A DNA stretch of 64,000 bases from the NCBI GenBank assembly GCA_949287655.1, contig CASEHD010000010.1, positions 100,509 through 164,508 of the forward strand. The letters are read 5' to 3'. Below the pieces are notes generated by a model that worked only from the letters and a program-made list of their open reading frames with translations, searched no databases and had not been told where the DNA came from. Source of the DNA: an uncultured Christensenella sp. Its GTDB lineage: Bacteria; Bacillota; Clostridia; Christensenellales; UBA3700. The first letter of the stretch is position 1, and the number at the start of each line of letters is the position of its first letter. Position numbers and translations under genes: made by a program. Shown here piece by piece: positions 32,572 to 39,372 of the stretch.

Positions 32572-33689
32572 GCGTTTGCCGAACTTTTGCCGTAAACGTC
32601 AAGCACATTTGACCCGAATTGTGCGGTTTTTTGCGTTTTCGCGCGCAAAAGCGCGTCATCGACCGCGTATTTTACTACGTCCGCGTAGTCGTCGCCGTCC
32701 GCTTCGAAAAGGTAGGTCGCCAGACTCCCCGGCACCGTGTTCGCCTCGTTGATATAGAGCGTTCCGTCCGTGTTGTCCAGAAGAAAATCTATCCTCACGA
32801 CGCCCTTTGCGCCGACGCCATCGTACGCTCTGACCGCCGCCGCGCGCACCTCTTCTCTTACCCTTCCGTCTACTTTCGCAGGGTATATCCTGCCGCCGCC
32901 GGACAGCTTGCCTCCCGACGAAAGATATTTTTCCTCGAAGGTCAGAAACTCTTGCCAGCTGAGCGGCTGTTCAAGTTCTGACACTACGGTTTTGCCGTCT
33001 TTTGTCATCACCGCGCAGTTCAGTTCGGTAAGATCGGTAAGCGCTCTTTCGCATATCGCCCGCTCGTCGAATTTAAGCGCGACCGTGACCGCTTCTTCAA
33101 GTTCTCCGCGGTCTTTCGCGACCGCTATCCCGACCGACGAGCCTTGAGAAACCGGCTTTACTATCACGGGGTATCCTATCTTTTCTTCAACCGCCGAAAT
33201 ATCCGGCTTTTCCGCGCTCTTTACGACGACGTATCGCGTTACGTTGAGCCCGAGAGAAGAAAAAACGACCTTTGACAGCGCCTTGTCCATCCCTATCGCG
33301 CTTGCCTTTACGCCCGCGGACGTGTACGGTAGACCGATCACGTCAAGGTACCCCTGCAAGCCGCCGTTTTCACCGCTACCGCCGTGCGCGCATATAAGAC
33401 AGCAGTCCGGCTTAAACAGGTCTTTTCTCCCCAGCGCGCCTGCGCAGAACACTCCGTCTTTATCCAGATAAACGCGTTTTTTGCGCGTATTGCCGCCGAT
33501 ATAACTCTTTATCCCGTCCGCTTTTTCGACAAAATAAAATGCGTTGTTTTCTATCATAAGCGGATAAAGGTCGTATGTCCCTTTAAGCGCTTTCATCGCC
33601 TGCACCGCAGTTATCACGGAAATGTCTCTTTCGGTCGAGTCGCCGCCGTATATCACCGCAAGCGGGATCTTTTTACTATGTTTCGCCAT
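32544..33689 (-). CDS. ddl: D-alanine--D-alanine ligase
   Basis: Makes the D-Ala-D-Ala dipeptide used by MurF. 381 residues with an ATP-grasp fold: IYGGDSTERDIS (N-terminal Gly-rich and Glu), AHGGSGENGGLQGYLD, YPVIVKPVSQGSSVGI, and the metal site RIDFLLDN...YINEANTVPGS. It follows murF by 13 bases in the same direction, so the two consecutive reactions are encoded together. Whether the product is D-Ala-D-Ala or D-Ala-D-Lac was not judged; the omega-loop was not aligned. Confidence 0.94.
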   Translation of the reverse strand: MAKHSKKIPLAVIYGGDSTERDISVITAVQAMKALKGTYDLYPLMIENNAFYFVEKADGIKSYIGGNTRKKRVYLDKDGVFCAGALGRKDLFKPDCCLICAHGGSGENGGLQGYLDVIGLPYTSAGVKASAIGMDKALSKVVFSSLGLNVTRYVVVKSAEKPDISAVEEKIGYPVIVKPVSQGSSVGIAVAKDRGELEEAVTVALKFDERAICERALTDLTELNCAVMTKDGKTVVSELEQPLSWQEFLTFEEKYLSSGGKLSGGGRIYPAKVDGRVREEVRAAAVRAYDGVGAKGVVRIDFLLDNTDGTLYINEANTVPGSLATYLFEADGDDYADVVKYAVDDALLRAKTQKTAQFGSNVLDVYGKSSANACKMHGKIL

Positions 33690-33702
33690 ATCTTATCCCT
33701 CC

Positions 33703-35280
33703 TCAATAATTGTCCGGCAGATCGTTTTCTATAAGAAGAACGTCGCCTTTTCGCATTATCTCCGCAAACAGATCCTGCGCCTGCGCAAGGTTTTTCTTTA
33801 CGAACACCGCGCCGTCCGCCATACCCGCGGAAAGCGCCCCTTCTCTCATATCGTCCGCATTGGGACCTATCAGCACGGCTATATCCGCGACGAACGCTAT
33901 CTCTCTTCCGAGGGCGAAATTCGCGTCCCTTTCCGCCCTGCCCATCTCGACGAGTCCCTGGCAGGCGACGACCTTGCGCCCTTTGAACGCCGCGAGCGTC
34001 GAAAGCGCCGCCCTCGCCCCCTCTTCGTTGCTGTTGTAACCGTCGTCGATTATCGTTATCCCGGCGATATTTTCAACAAGCTGCAGCCTGTGCGGTGTCG
34101 GCATTAGTTTTGCGGCGGCAGCGGCTATCTCTCCGGGCGAAACGCCCATGCCGTAAGCGACCGCGGCGGCAAGCGTTATATTGCTAACGTTATGCGCGCC
34201 GAGAAGAGGGGTCGCGCATCTTACTTCTTCGCCGCCCGAAAAACAAAGCGTGAACTTGCTTCCCTCTCCGCTTACGCTTATCTCTTTCGCGTAACATTCG
34301 CCGCCGAAACTTACGCGGTATTTTTCGCCCTTTGCGTCGCGGTACATCAGTTTGCAGTAGTCGTTATCCGTGTTGAAATAACTCTTCCCGCCCGCTTTCG
34401 CGACGTACGCGGGCAATTCCGCTTTTGTGTCGACGACGTTCTGAATAGAGCCGAAGGTTGCAAGGTGCTGAGCGGCTATGCCCGTTATTACCGCGACCAC
34501 GGGCTTCACGATCTCGCAAAGCCGGCTTATATCCCCCTTTCTCTTCGCGCCCATCTCTGCGACGAAGATCTGCGTATCCTCAGGCATTTTGTTTACCGCG
34601 ATACATATCCCCATCGGGGTATTGTAGCTTTCCGGGGTGGCGTAGACCTTATATTTTTCGGCTAAAAACGCCGCCAAAATATTTTTTACGCCTGTTTTGC
34701 CGTAGCTTCCCGTGACGCCGATTACGATCAAGTCCGTTTTTGCGTCCAGCGCCTTTTTGCAACCCTCGGTATATATTCGGGCTACGGCTTGTTCGACAGG
34801 ATATACCGCCGCCGCGGACAGCGCGAACACCGCCGGCGACAGCAAACAGCAAAGCGGCATAAGCGCAAAATCGAGCGTTACGCCGCCGATGATAAATGTC
34901 CTTCCCGCGGCGACGAGACCGACTGAAAGCGCAACGCTTATAAGCGTATGAGCCGCGAGAAAACGAACGCATCTTTTGGTGACTTTCAAAGGCGTCCTCG
35001 CCCCCTTTTTCCTGTGTCCGAAAAAATAGAATACCGCGCCGAAAGCGGCAAACAGCATATAAAACCAACCGCCGTATTCAAACCCTCTCGCTGCGCTGAT
35101 AAAGTATACGAAACTGCATACAAAAACGTGAACCGCGCCGAAGCCGACCTGCGAAAGCGCCTGTTTTTTCAGGCTTTTCGACCCGCTTAGTCTGTACCCG
35201 TTAAGCTGAAAGTAATTCAGCGTTCTCAGTGCGACCACCGTCGTCAGTACGCCGTTAAACGCCGCCGCGATCCACTCCAT
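33703..35280 (-). CDS. murF: MurF-like Mur ligase with N-terminal membrane domain
   Basis: Adds D-Ala-D-Ala to UDP-MurNAc-tripeptide. The central Mur ligase fold starts near residue 185 with the P-loop GVTGSYGKTGVKN, followed by the C-terminal domain with DDGYNSNEEGARAA. The first 170 residues form about four to five hydrophobic helices in place of the usual soluble UDP-sugar-binding domain, so the enzyme should be membrane-bound. Total 525 residues. The ATG at 35280 follows GGGGG by 6 bases; a TTG at 35286 is an alternative. Its neighbour ddl supports the MurF call over MurT or MurC. Confidence 0.85.
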   Translation of the reverse strand: MEWIAAAFNGVLTTVVALRTLNYFQLNGYRLSGSKSLKKQALSQVGFGAVHVFVCSFVYFISAARGFEYGGWFYMLFAAFGAVFYFFGHRKKGARTPLKVTKRCVRFLAAHTLISVALSVGLVAAGRTFIIGGVTLDFALMPLCCLLSPAVFALSAAAVYPVEQAVARIYTEGCKKALDAKTDLIVIGVTGSYGKTGVKNILAAFLAEKYKVYATPESYNTPMGICIAVNKMPEDTQIFVAEMGAKRKGDISRLCEIVKPVVAVITGIAAQHLATFGSIQNVVDTKAELPAYVAKAGGKSYFNTDNDYCKLMYRDAKGEKYRVSFGGECYAKEISVSGEGSKFTLCFSGGEEVRCATPLLGAHNVSNITLAAAVAYGMGVSPGEIAAAAAKLMPTPHRLQLVENIAGITIIDDGYNSNEEGARAALSTLAAFKGRKVVACQGLVEMGRAERDANFALGREIAFVADIAVLIGPNADDMREGALSAGMADGAVFVKKNLAQAQDLFAEIMRKGDVLLIENDLPDNY

Positions 35281-35932
35281 ACGCAACCCCCGAAACGAAT
35301 TTTTTGACTATCGCCGTATATCTTTCAATCTCTTCGATATAACAGAAATGACCGCCGTCAAAAAGCAAAACCGCACTGTCCTTAATAAGCCGGGAAAAGC
35401 GCCGCGCCATATAAAGCGGCGTTTCCCTGTCTTCTTTTCCCCAGCAGATCAGAGTCGGACAATTTATCCGCGCGCACTCCTTTTCCGTATACCTGTTGAC
35501 GACGTTTACGAACGTCTTTTTCATAACGGGCGAAAGCGTCCTGTAATCGTCAGACCCGTCGCCTGATACGTCCAGTCCCAGTCTTCTTTTGAATTTGTGA
35601 AGGTAAACTTTAAAATAGTATTTTAAACCTCGCACGGGTTTCAGCCCCGCGCCGTCAGTAATAACGAATCCGAGCGCCCTTTCGGGGTAATTCGCCGCGA
35701 TATACGCGCCCACCCTGCAACCGAAAGAATGACCGACGAACACCGCCTTGTCTATCCCCGTTTCGTCCATAAGTTTAAGCACGTCTTTTGCATAATCTTC
35801 CAGCGTACGCGCGCCGCCCTCCGGCGACCTCCCGAAGCCTTTGAAATCGAATAATAGCCTGTTGAATTCCGGCATGCCCTTAGCGACGGGCAAAAAAGAA
35901 ACGACTCCGCCGCCCCAGCCGTGCAGAAACAC
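35255..35932 (-). CDS. Alpha/beta hydrolase, probable non-AUG start further upstream
   Basis: Serine hydrolase with FLHGWGGG as oxyanion-hole motif, the nucleophile elbow GHSFGC (Ser), Asp in CWGKEDRETP and His in FDGGHFCYIEE. The first standard codon is GTG at 35932, but it cuts off the first beta strands and has no ribosome site. The frame is open to 36013, and GGAGG (within the rimI end) lies 8 bases before an ATA at 35993-35995; this would add about 21 residues including NIYYQYLKSS. It overlaps murF by 26 bases. Substrate unknown. Confidence 0.8.
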   Translation of the reverse strand: MFLHGWGGGVVSFLPVAKGMPEFNRLLFDFKGFGRSPEGGARTLEDYAKDVLKLMDETGIDKAVFVGHSFGCRVGAYIAANYPERALGFVITDGAGLKPVRGLKYYFKVYLHKFKRRLGLDVSGDGSDDYRTLSPVMKKTFVNVVNRYTEKECARINCPTLICWGKEDRETPLYMARRFSRLIKDSAVLLFDGGHFCYIEEIERYTAIVKKFVSGVAYGVDRGGV

Positions 35933-35978
35933 TACCGCGGGCGCGCCGTCGCTGCTCTTTAAATATTGATAATAAATA

Positions 35979-36443
35979 TTATCCGCGCTTAATATCGTCC
36001 TTACCTCCGACGTTCAACCAGTAGATTATCGCGTCTTCGGTATTCTGATAAAATCTCTTCCTTATCCCCCCGACCTTAAAGCCGAAGCTTTCGTACAATC
36101 CCCTTGCGCGGGCGTTCGAACTCCTCACCTCGAGGGTAAGTCCTTCGAGCCCCGCAAGCGAAGCGGTATAAGTCATATCGCGCATCAGCGCCTTGCCTAT
36201 CCCCTGCCCCCTGAGGTCCTCTCTTACGGCGATATTGTTTATATAACCGTCGCCGCAGACGGCGTTATAACTGTAATAACCGGCGACTTTTCCTTCTCCG
36301 TCCTCAGCGACCCTCGCGACGACGCCGTATTTACCGCAAAGCTCCTCTATCTGCTTTTCGCTCCACGGCTCAATGAACGAAGCGGCTTCTATCGCGGCGA
36401 CCTCTTTTGCGTGCGCCTTGGTCATATCGACTATTTCAATCAC
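35979..36443 (-). CDS. rimI: Ribosomal protein S18-alanine N-acetyltransferase
   Basis: 154 residues of the GNAT fold. The acetyl-CoA motif VREDLRGQGIGKALM lies at about 81-95 (Q/RxxGxG/A), followed by LEVRSSNARARGLYESFGFK, typical of RimI. It acetylates the N-terminal Ala of S18. The tsaE-tsaB-rimI order is a classic conserved set. Its start overlaps the tsaB end by 8 bases. Confidence 0.93.
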   Translation of the reverse strand: MIEIVDMTKAHAKEVAAIEAASFIEPWSEKQIEELCGKYGVVARVAEDGEGKVAGYYSYNAVCGDGYINNIAVREDLRGQGIGKALMRDMTYTASLAGLEGLTLEVRSSNARARGLYESFGFKVGGIRKRFYQNTEDAIIYWLNVGGKDDIKRG

Positions 36444-37014
36444 CGTCTTTCATCCTCTCCGCCTGACATTTTTTGAGGTAGACTGGCGAAAGATTGCTTT
36501 CGAAAAGTCCGTTTTCAGCCCTCTTTTTCGCTATCTCTATGATATCTCTGCCAGAAGTCGGCAAAGACTGATAAGTTACGCTGACATTATATGAGAGCAT
36601 TTCGCTTTTGGTTACGCTCTTTTCCCAGACGGTCTCCCCGTCCTTTATCATAGCCGCGTAGAAGTTGTCGTTGCGCGCGTCTATCGCCGCGATGAATTCT
36701 CCGCTTTTGCCGTGACCGATAAGCTCCAGCGCGTCGACCGCGACCGCGGGTTTGCCCAGCGCGAGCGCGAACGCCTTTATCGTCGCGACTCCGACCCTTA
36801 TCCCGGTAAAAGATCCCGGACCGCACACCGCCGCGAACACGTCGAGATCGCTTATCTTCGCGCCCGCTTCCGCGAGTATTCCGTCGACGTATTCAAGCAA
36901 AAGCCCGTTGTGACGCTTTATATTTTCGTCGCTTATCTTCTCAAAATATTTACCGTCTATCTCTGCGGCTGCGACCAGTCTTTCAGTCGTGCTGTCAATC
37001 GCCAATACGTTCAT
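36436..37014 (-). CDS. tsaB: tRNA threonylcarbamoyladenosine synthesis protein TsaB
   Basis: Partner of TsaD and TsaE in making t6A37 of ANN-decoding tRNAs. About 192 residues, on the short side; it has the ASKHA N-terminal motif VLAIDSTTERLVAAA and the conserved VCGPGSFTGIRVGVATIKAFA. Start is probably ATG at 37014; TTG at 37026 is also in frame but too close to GGGAG. It overlaps tsaE by 20 bases. tsaD is not in the window. Confidence 0.93.
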   Translation of the reverse strand: MNVLAIDSTTERLVAAAEIDGKYFEKISDENIKRHNGLLLEYVDGILAEAGAKISDLDVFAAVCGPGSFTGIRVGVATIKAFALALGKPAVAVDALELIGHGKSGEFIAAIDARNDNFYAAMIKDGETVWEKSVTKSEMLSYNVSVTYQSLPTSGRDIIEIAKKRAENGLFESNLSPVYLKKCQAERMKDGD

Positions 37015-37411
37015 CGTGCGTTTCAAACTCCCTTACGCCTTCTCCCACCGCTTTCACGTCGATAACGATGGGGTCTTTCACGTCGTCGAACTTGTTCCAC
37101 TCGACGACGACCACTCCGCCTTTGTAAAAATACTCTTCGAGACCCAGCTCGTACACCTCGTCCGCGTCGCCCACTCTGTACATATCGAAATGATACAGCG
37201 GCAGTCTGCCGTAATATTCCTTTACGTAAGTGAACGTCGGCGAAGTTACGGTTTCTTCCACGCCGAGAGCTTTCGCAAGCCCTTTGGTAAAAGTGGTCTT
37301 TCCCGCGCCCAGATCGCCGTTTAAAATAATCACTTCTCCGCCTTTGAGCTTGTCGGCGACTTTTTTTGCGAACGCGTAAGTATCGTTTACCGAATGAGAG
37401 ACAAATTTCAT
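36995..37411 (-). CDS. tsaE: tRNA threonylcarbamoyladenosine synthesis ATPase TsaE
   Basis: 138 residues with P-loop GDLGAGKTTFTKG (about 33-45), the TSPTF switch and the Walker B-like VVVVEW. It powers the TsaBDE complex. The frame is open to 37471, but the homologous N-terminus is MKFVSHSVNDTYAFAKK at 37411. No Shine-Dalgarno site is present there; the -10 box lies 7 bases upstream, so the mRNA is predicted to be leaderless. First gene of the operon down to ddl. Confidence 0.93.
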   Translation of the reverse strand: MKFVSHSVNDTYAFAKKVADKLKGGEVIILNGDLGAGKTTFTKGLAKALGVEETVTSPTFTYVKEYYGRLPLYHFDMYRVGDADEVYELGLEEYFYKGGVVVVEWNKFDDVKDPIVIDVKAVGEGVREFETHDERIGD

Positions 37412-37418
37412 ATTTTTG

Positions 37419-37447
37419 ATTATATACCGCTTGACAACATTTTGCAA
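37419..37447 (-). promoter_or_regulatory. Leaderless-type promoter of tsaE operon
   Basis: TTGCAA (37442-37447), 17-base spacer, TATAAT (37419-37424), then 7 bases to the ATG. It overlaps the divergent ribU promoter. Confidence 0.75.
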
Positions 37448-37459
37448 TCGTTTCATAAT
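37431..37459 (+). promoter_or_regulatory. Promoter of FMN riboswitch-ribU
   Basis: TTGACA (37431-37436), 17-base spacer, CATAAT (37454-37459). Start expected near 37466, just before the aptamer. Confidence 0.75.
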
Positions 37460-37470
37460 GTTATAGAACA

Positions 37471-37592
37471 CTTTGAGGGCGGGTGAAATTCCCCACCGGC
37501 GGTATAGTCCGCAAACGCCGCAAATAACTCAATAGGCGGCGCCGAAAGGGTGCAATCCCCTTACCGACGGTACAGTCCGGACAGGAAAAGGA
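37471..37592 (+). promoter_or_regulatory. FMN riboswitch (RFN element)
   Basis: Contains the RFN blocks in order: AGGGCGGGTGAAATTCCCC, ACCGGCGGTATAGTCCGC, GCCGAAAGGGTGCAATCCCC, TTACCGACGGTACAGTCCGG and ACAGGAAAAGGA. The closing stem seems to pair CTTT near the 5' end with AAAG at 37587-37590, which is the ribU ribosome site, so FMN binding should block translation. Confidence 0.96.
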
Positions 37593-37597
37593 CGTTT

Positions 37598-38311
37598 ATG
37601 ACCAATAAGTTTCACTATTCGCGTACGCGTTATATCGCGTTTACCGCTATTTTTGCAGCACTCTCCACGGCACTTATGTTTCTGAGCTTCGGCGTACCCT
37701 TTATGCCGTCTTTTCTCAAACTCGACTTTTCGGAAGTTCCAGCGCTGATCGCGGCGTACTCGCTGGGTCCTGTATCCGGCGTCATCGTCTGCCTCGTCAA
37801 GAACCTTATCAATATGACGGCTTCGACGACGAGCTGTATCGGCGAGATTTCCAACTTCCTGCTCGGCTGTATGTTCGTCGTGCCCGCAGGCATGATCTAT
37901 AAGCACAAAAGAAACCGCGTCGGCGCGCTTATCGGTGCAGTCGTCGGCTCTGCGGTAATGGGTCTCGGCAGCCTTCTTACCAACTACTATATCGTCTACC
38001 CGGTATACTACAATTTCATGCCGTACGAAGCGATATTCGGCATGTATCAGGCGCTTTACCCCAAGGTCGAAAACCTGTGGGACTGCCTGTTTATCTTCAA
38101 CCTGCCGTTCACGGTGATGAAAGGACTGCTCTGCGCGGTGATAACATTCCTCATCTACAAACCTATCAGCCTTGTAATGAAAACGGTAGAGGGCAAATTC
38201 GTGATCGCCGGCCGTAAAAAGGAATATGAACTCAACAAAAAGCGCGTCGCGGCGGTGATAATACCGTCCGAAAGCTATGAAAGTGCTGATTTATCCGGCA
38301 AAAAAGACTGA
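37598..38311 (+). CDS. ribU: ECF transporter S component for riboflavin, RibU type
   Basis: 237 residues, six hydrophobic helices. Typical RibU features are the N-terminal IAFTAIFAALSTALMF helix, FMPSFLKLDFSEVPALIAA and NLINMTASTT. It binds riboflavin outside and needs the shared EcfAAT module (not seen here). The ATG at 37598 follows AAAAGGA at the 3' edge of the FMN riboswitch; the longer frame to 37550 lies inside the aptamer. A charged tail of about 35 residues follows the last helix. The gene is monocistronic. Confidence 0.95.
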   Translation: MTNKFHYSRTRYIAFTAIFAALSTALMFLSFGVPFMPSFLKLDFSEVPALIAAYSLGPVSGVIVCLVKNLINMTASTTSCIGEISNFLLGCMFVVPAGMIYKHKRNRVGALIGAVVGSAVMGLGSLLTNYYIVYPVYYNFMPYEAIFGMYQALYPKVENLWDCLFIFNLPFTVMKGLLCAVITFLIYKPISLVMKTVEGKFVIAGRKKEYELNKKRVAAVIIPSESYESADLSGKKD

Positions 38312-38453
38312 AAACATCTCTCCTGCCCGCTTTGCGCCGTAGGAAGAGCCGTCAAAACCTGCGAGAACAAAGCAAACGCAAAACCTTCGTCCGCCCGGCA
38401 GCGGCTGCGCCGGACGGCTAAATAAATATTTGTAAAAATTATGTCGCGCACAA

Positions 38454-38482
38454 TTGACAAAAGCCGATTATTTTAGTAAAAT
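38454..38482 (+). promoter_or_regulatory. Promoter of tRNA-Thr/tRNA-Pro
   Basis: TTGACA (38454-38459), 17-base spacer, TAAAAT (38477-38482). Start near 38489. Confidence 0.8.
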
Positions 38483-38497
38483 AAATAAGCTTGATAA

Positions 38498-38573
38498 GCT
38501 GATGTGGCTCAGTCGGTAGAGCAATTCACTCGTAATGAATAGGTCGGCGGTTCGAATCCGCCCATCAGCTCCA
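38498..38573 (+). tRNA. tRNA-Thr (CGU anticodon), CCA encoded
   Basis: 76 nt. Acceptor GCTGATG pairs with CATCAGC, discriminator T, then CCA. Anticodon loop CTCGTAA gives CGT (reads ACG). The T arm GGCGGTTCGAATCCGCC is canonical. Confidence 0.97.
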
Positions 38574-38576
38574 CAA

Positions 38577-38604
38577 TAAAAACTTACGCTCGCGTAAGTT
38601 TTTA
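38577..38604 (+). terminator. Hairpin between the two tRNAs
   Basis: AACTTACGC and GCGTAAGTT arms with flanking A- and T-runs: an intrinsic terminator or a processing hairpin. Confidence 0.65.
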
Positions 38605-38607
38605 TTT

Positions 38608-38684
38608 CGAGGTGTAGCGCAGTTTGGTAGCGCGCTTGGTTCGGGACCAAGAGGCCGCTGGTTCAAATCCAGTCACCTCGACCA
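38608..38684 (+). tRNA. tRNA-Pro (CGG anticodon), CCA encoded
   Basis: 77 nt. Acceptor CGAGGTG pairs with CACCTCG, discriminator A, then CCA. Anticodon loop TTCGGGA gives CGG with G37. The T arm GCTGGTTCAAATCCAGT is normal. Confidence 0.97.
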
Positions 38685-38714
38685 CGCGATTGCTCGGCGT
38701 AACGAGCAAAAAAA

Positions 38715-38750
38715 GAAGATATGCAAAACCGCATATCTTCTCTTTTTTTG
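38715..38750 (+). terminator. Terminator after tRNA-Pro
   Basis: GAAGATATGC-AAAACC-GCATATCTTC followed by TCTTTTTTT. Confidence 0.9.
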
Positions 38751-39064
38751 CATTTTTGCCTTCGCAATCTTAGTCGAGGTGACTTGTCCTGTTTGAATTA
38801 GTGGGCACTCAAAGCAATTTGTTTGCACAACGACACAAACTTTCTTTTGAGTGCTTTCGCGGTATGTATTTTGTTTGTTTTGCGAACAACTCTATCTTAG
38901 CGAAACGCTCAATATTCCGTCAGTCGCTTCGCTTCTGACTTACAAATCCAGTCACATGGACAAAGAATGACTGGATTTACCTGCGACTCTAGTCCAGCCA
39001 AGTGTAGCTCATTTAAACCTGGACTCCCGAAAAGCAAAGCGTAAGCGTGCTTAAAAAAACGTAC
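38751..39064. other. Non-coding stretch with tRNA-Pro fragments and large hairpins
   Basis: Holds an inverted piece of the tRNA-Pro 3' end (AGTCGAGGTGACT, 38772-38784), a direct 13-base copy CAAATCCAGTCAC (38943-38955; original at 38664-38676), a long stem-loop with GCACTCAAAG/CTTTTGAGTGC arms (38805-38854), and an 11-bp hairpin AAATCCAGTCA/TGACTGGATTT (38944-38978). No ORF. It looks like a decayed integration site, but no integrase is present. Confidence 0.55.
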
Positions 39065-39271
39065 TCAATAGTCGATCCCTTCGATTAGTTCTTCAAACGT
39101 AATGTTGAAAATTTTGAGAATTTTTATAATGTTGAACAAAGACGGCTCAACCTTATTGCACTCCCATTCGCTTACGCGTTGCTGAGTGGTTTGCATTTTT
39201 TTTGCAAACTCGCTTTGGCTGATTCCGTTGACCTTTCTGTAATATTTTAAATTTTCGCCAAATCCTTTCAT
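39065..39271 (-). CDS. Small XRE-family DNA-binding regulator
   Basis: 68 residues, almost only a helix-turn-helix: LKYYRKVNGISQSEFAKKM, then TTQQRVSEWECNKVEPSL, with the C-terminal FNITFEELIEG typical of Cro/CI-like regulators. It has no ribosome site; TAATAT ends 6 bases before the ATG, reminiscent of lambda cI from PRM. The palindrome TGTAATATTACA (39274-39285) covers that -10, and another palindrome lies in the divergent promoter, so it probably represses itself and the gene at 39373. Confidence 0.88.
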   Translation of the reverse strand: MKGFGENLKYYRKVNGISQSEFAKKMQTTQQRVSEWECNKVEPSLFNIIKILKIFNITFEELIEGIDY

Positions 39272-39273
39272 AT

Positions 39274-39334
39274 TGTAATATTACATTTATTTTAGTGTAA
39301 TCTGCTTGACTTACACTATATATAGTGTTATATT
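39274..39334 (+). promoter_or_regulatory. Divergent promoter region with two palindromic operators
   Basis: Plus-strand promoter TTGACT (39306-39311), 17-base spacer, TATATT (39329-39334). The spacer is itself a perfect 16-bp palindrome ACACTATATATAGTGT (39313-39328). A second perfect palindrome TGTAATATTACA is at 39274-39285, and a half-site TTAGTGTAA is at 39292-39300. Confidence 0.75.
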
Positions 39335-39372
39335 GATGACATAAAACAATTAATAATTTATGGAGTAAAAAT

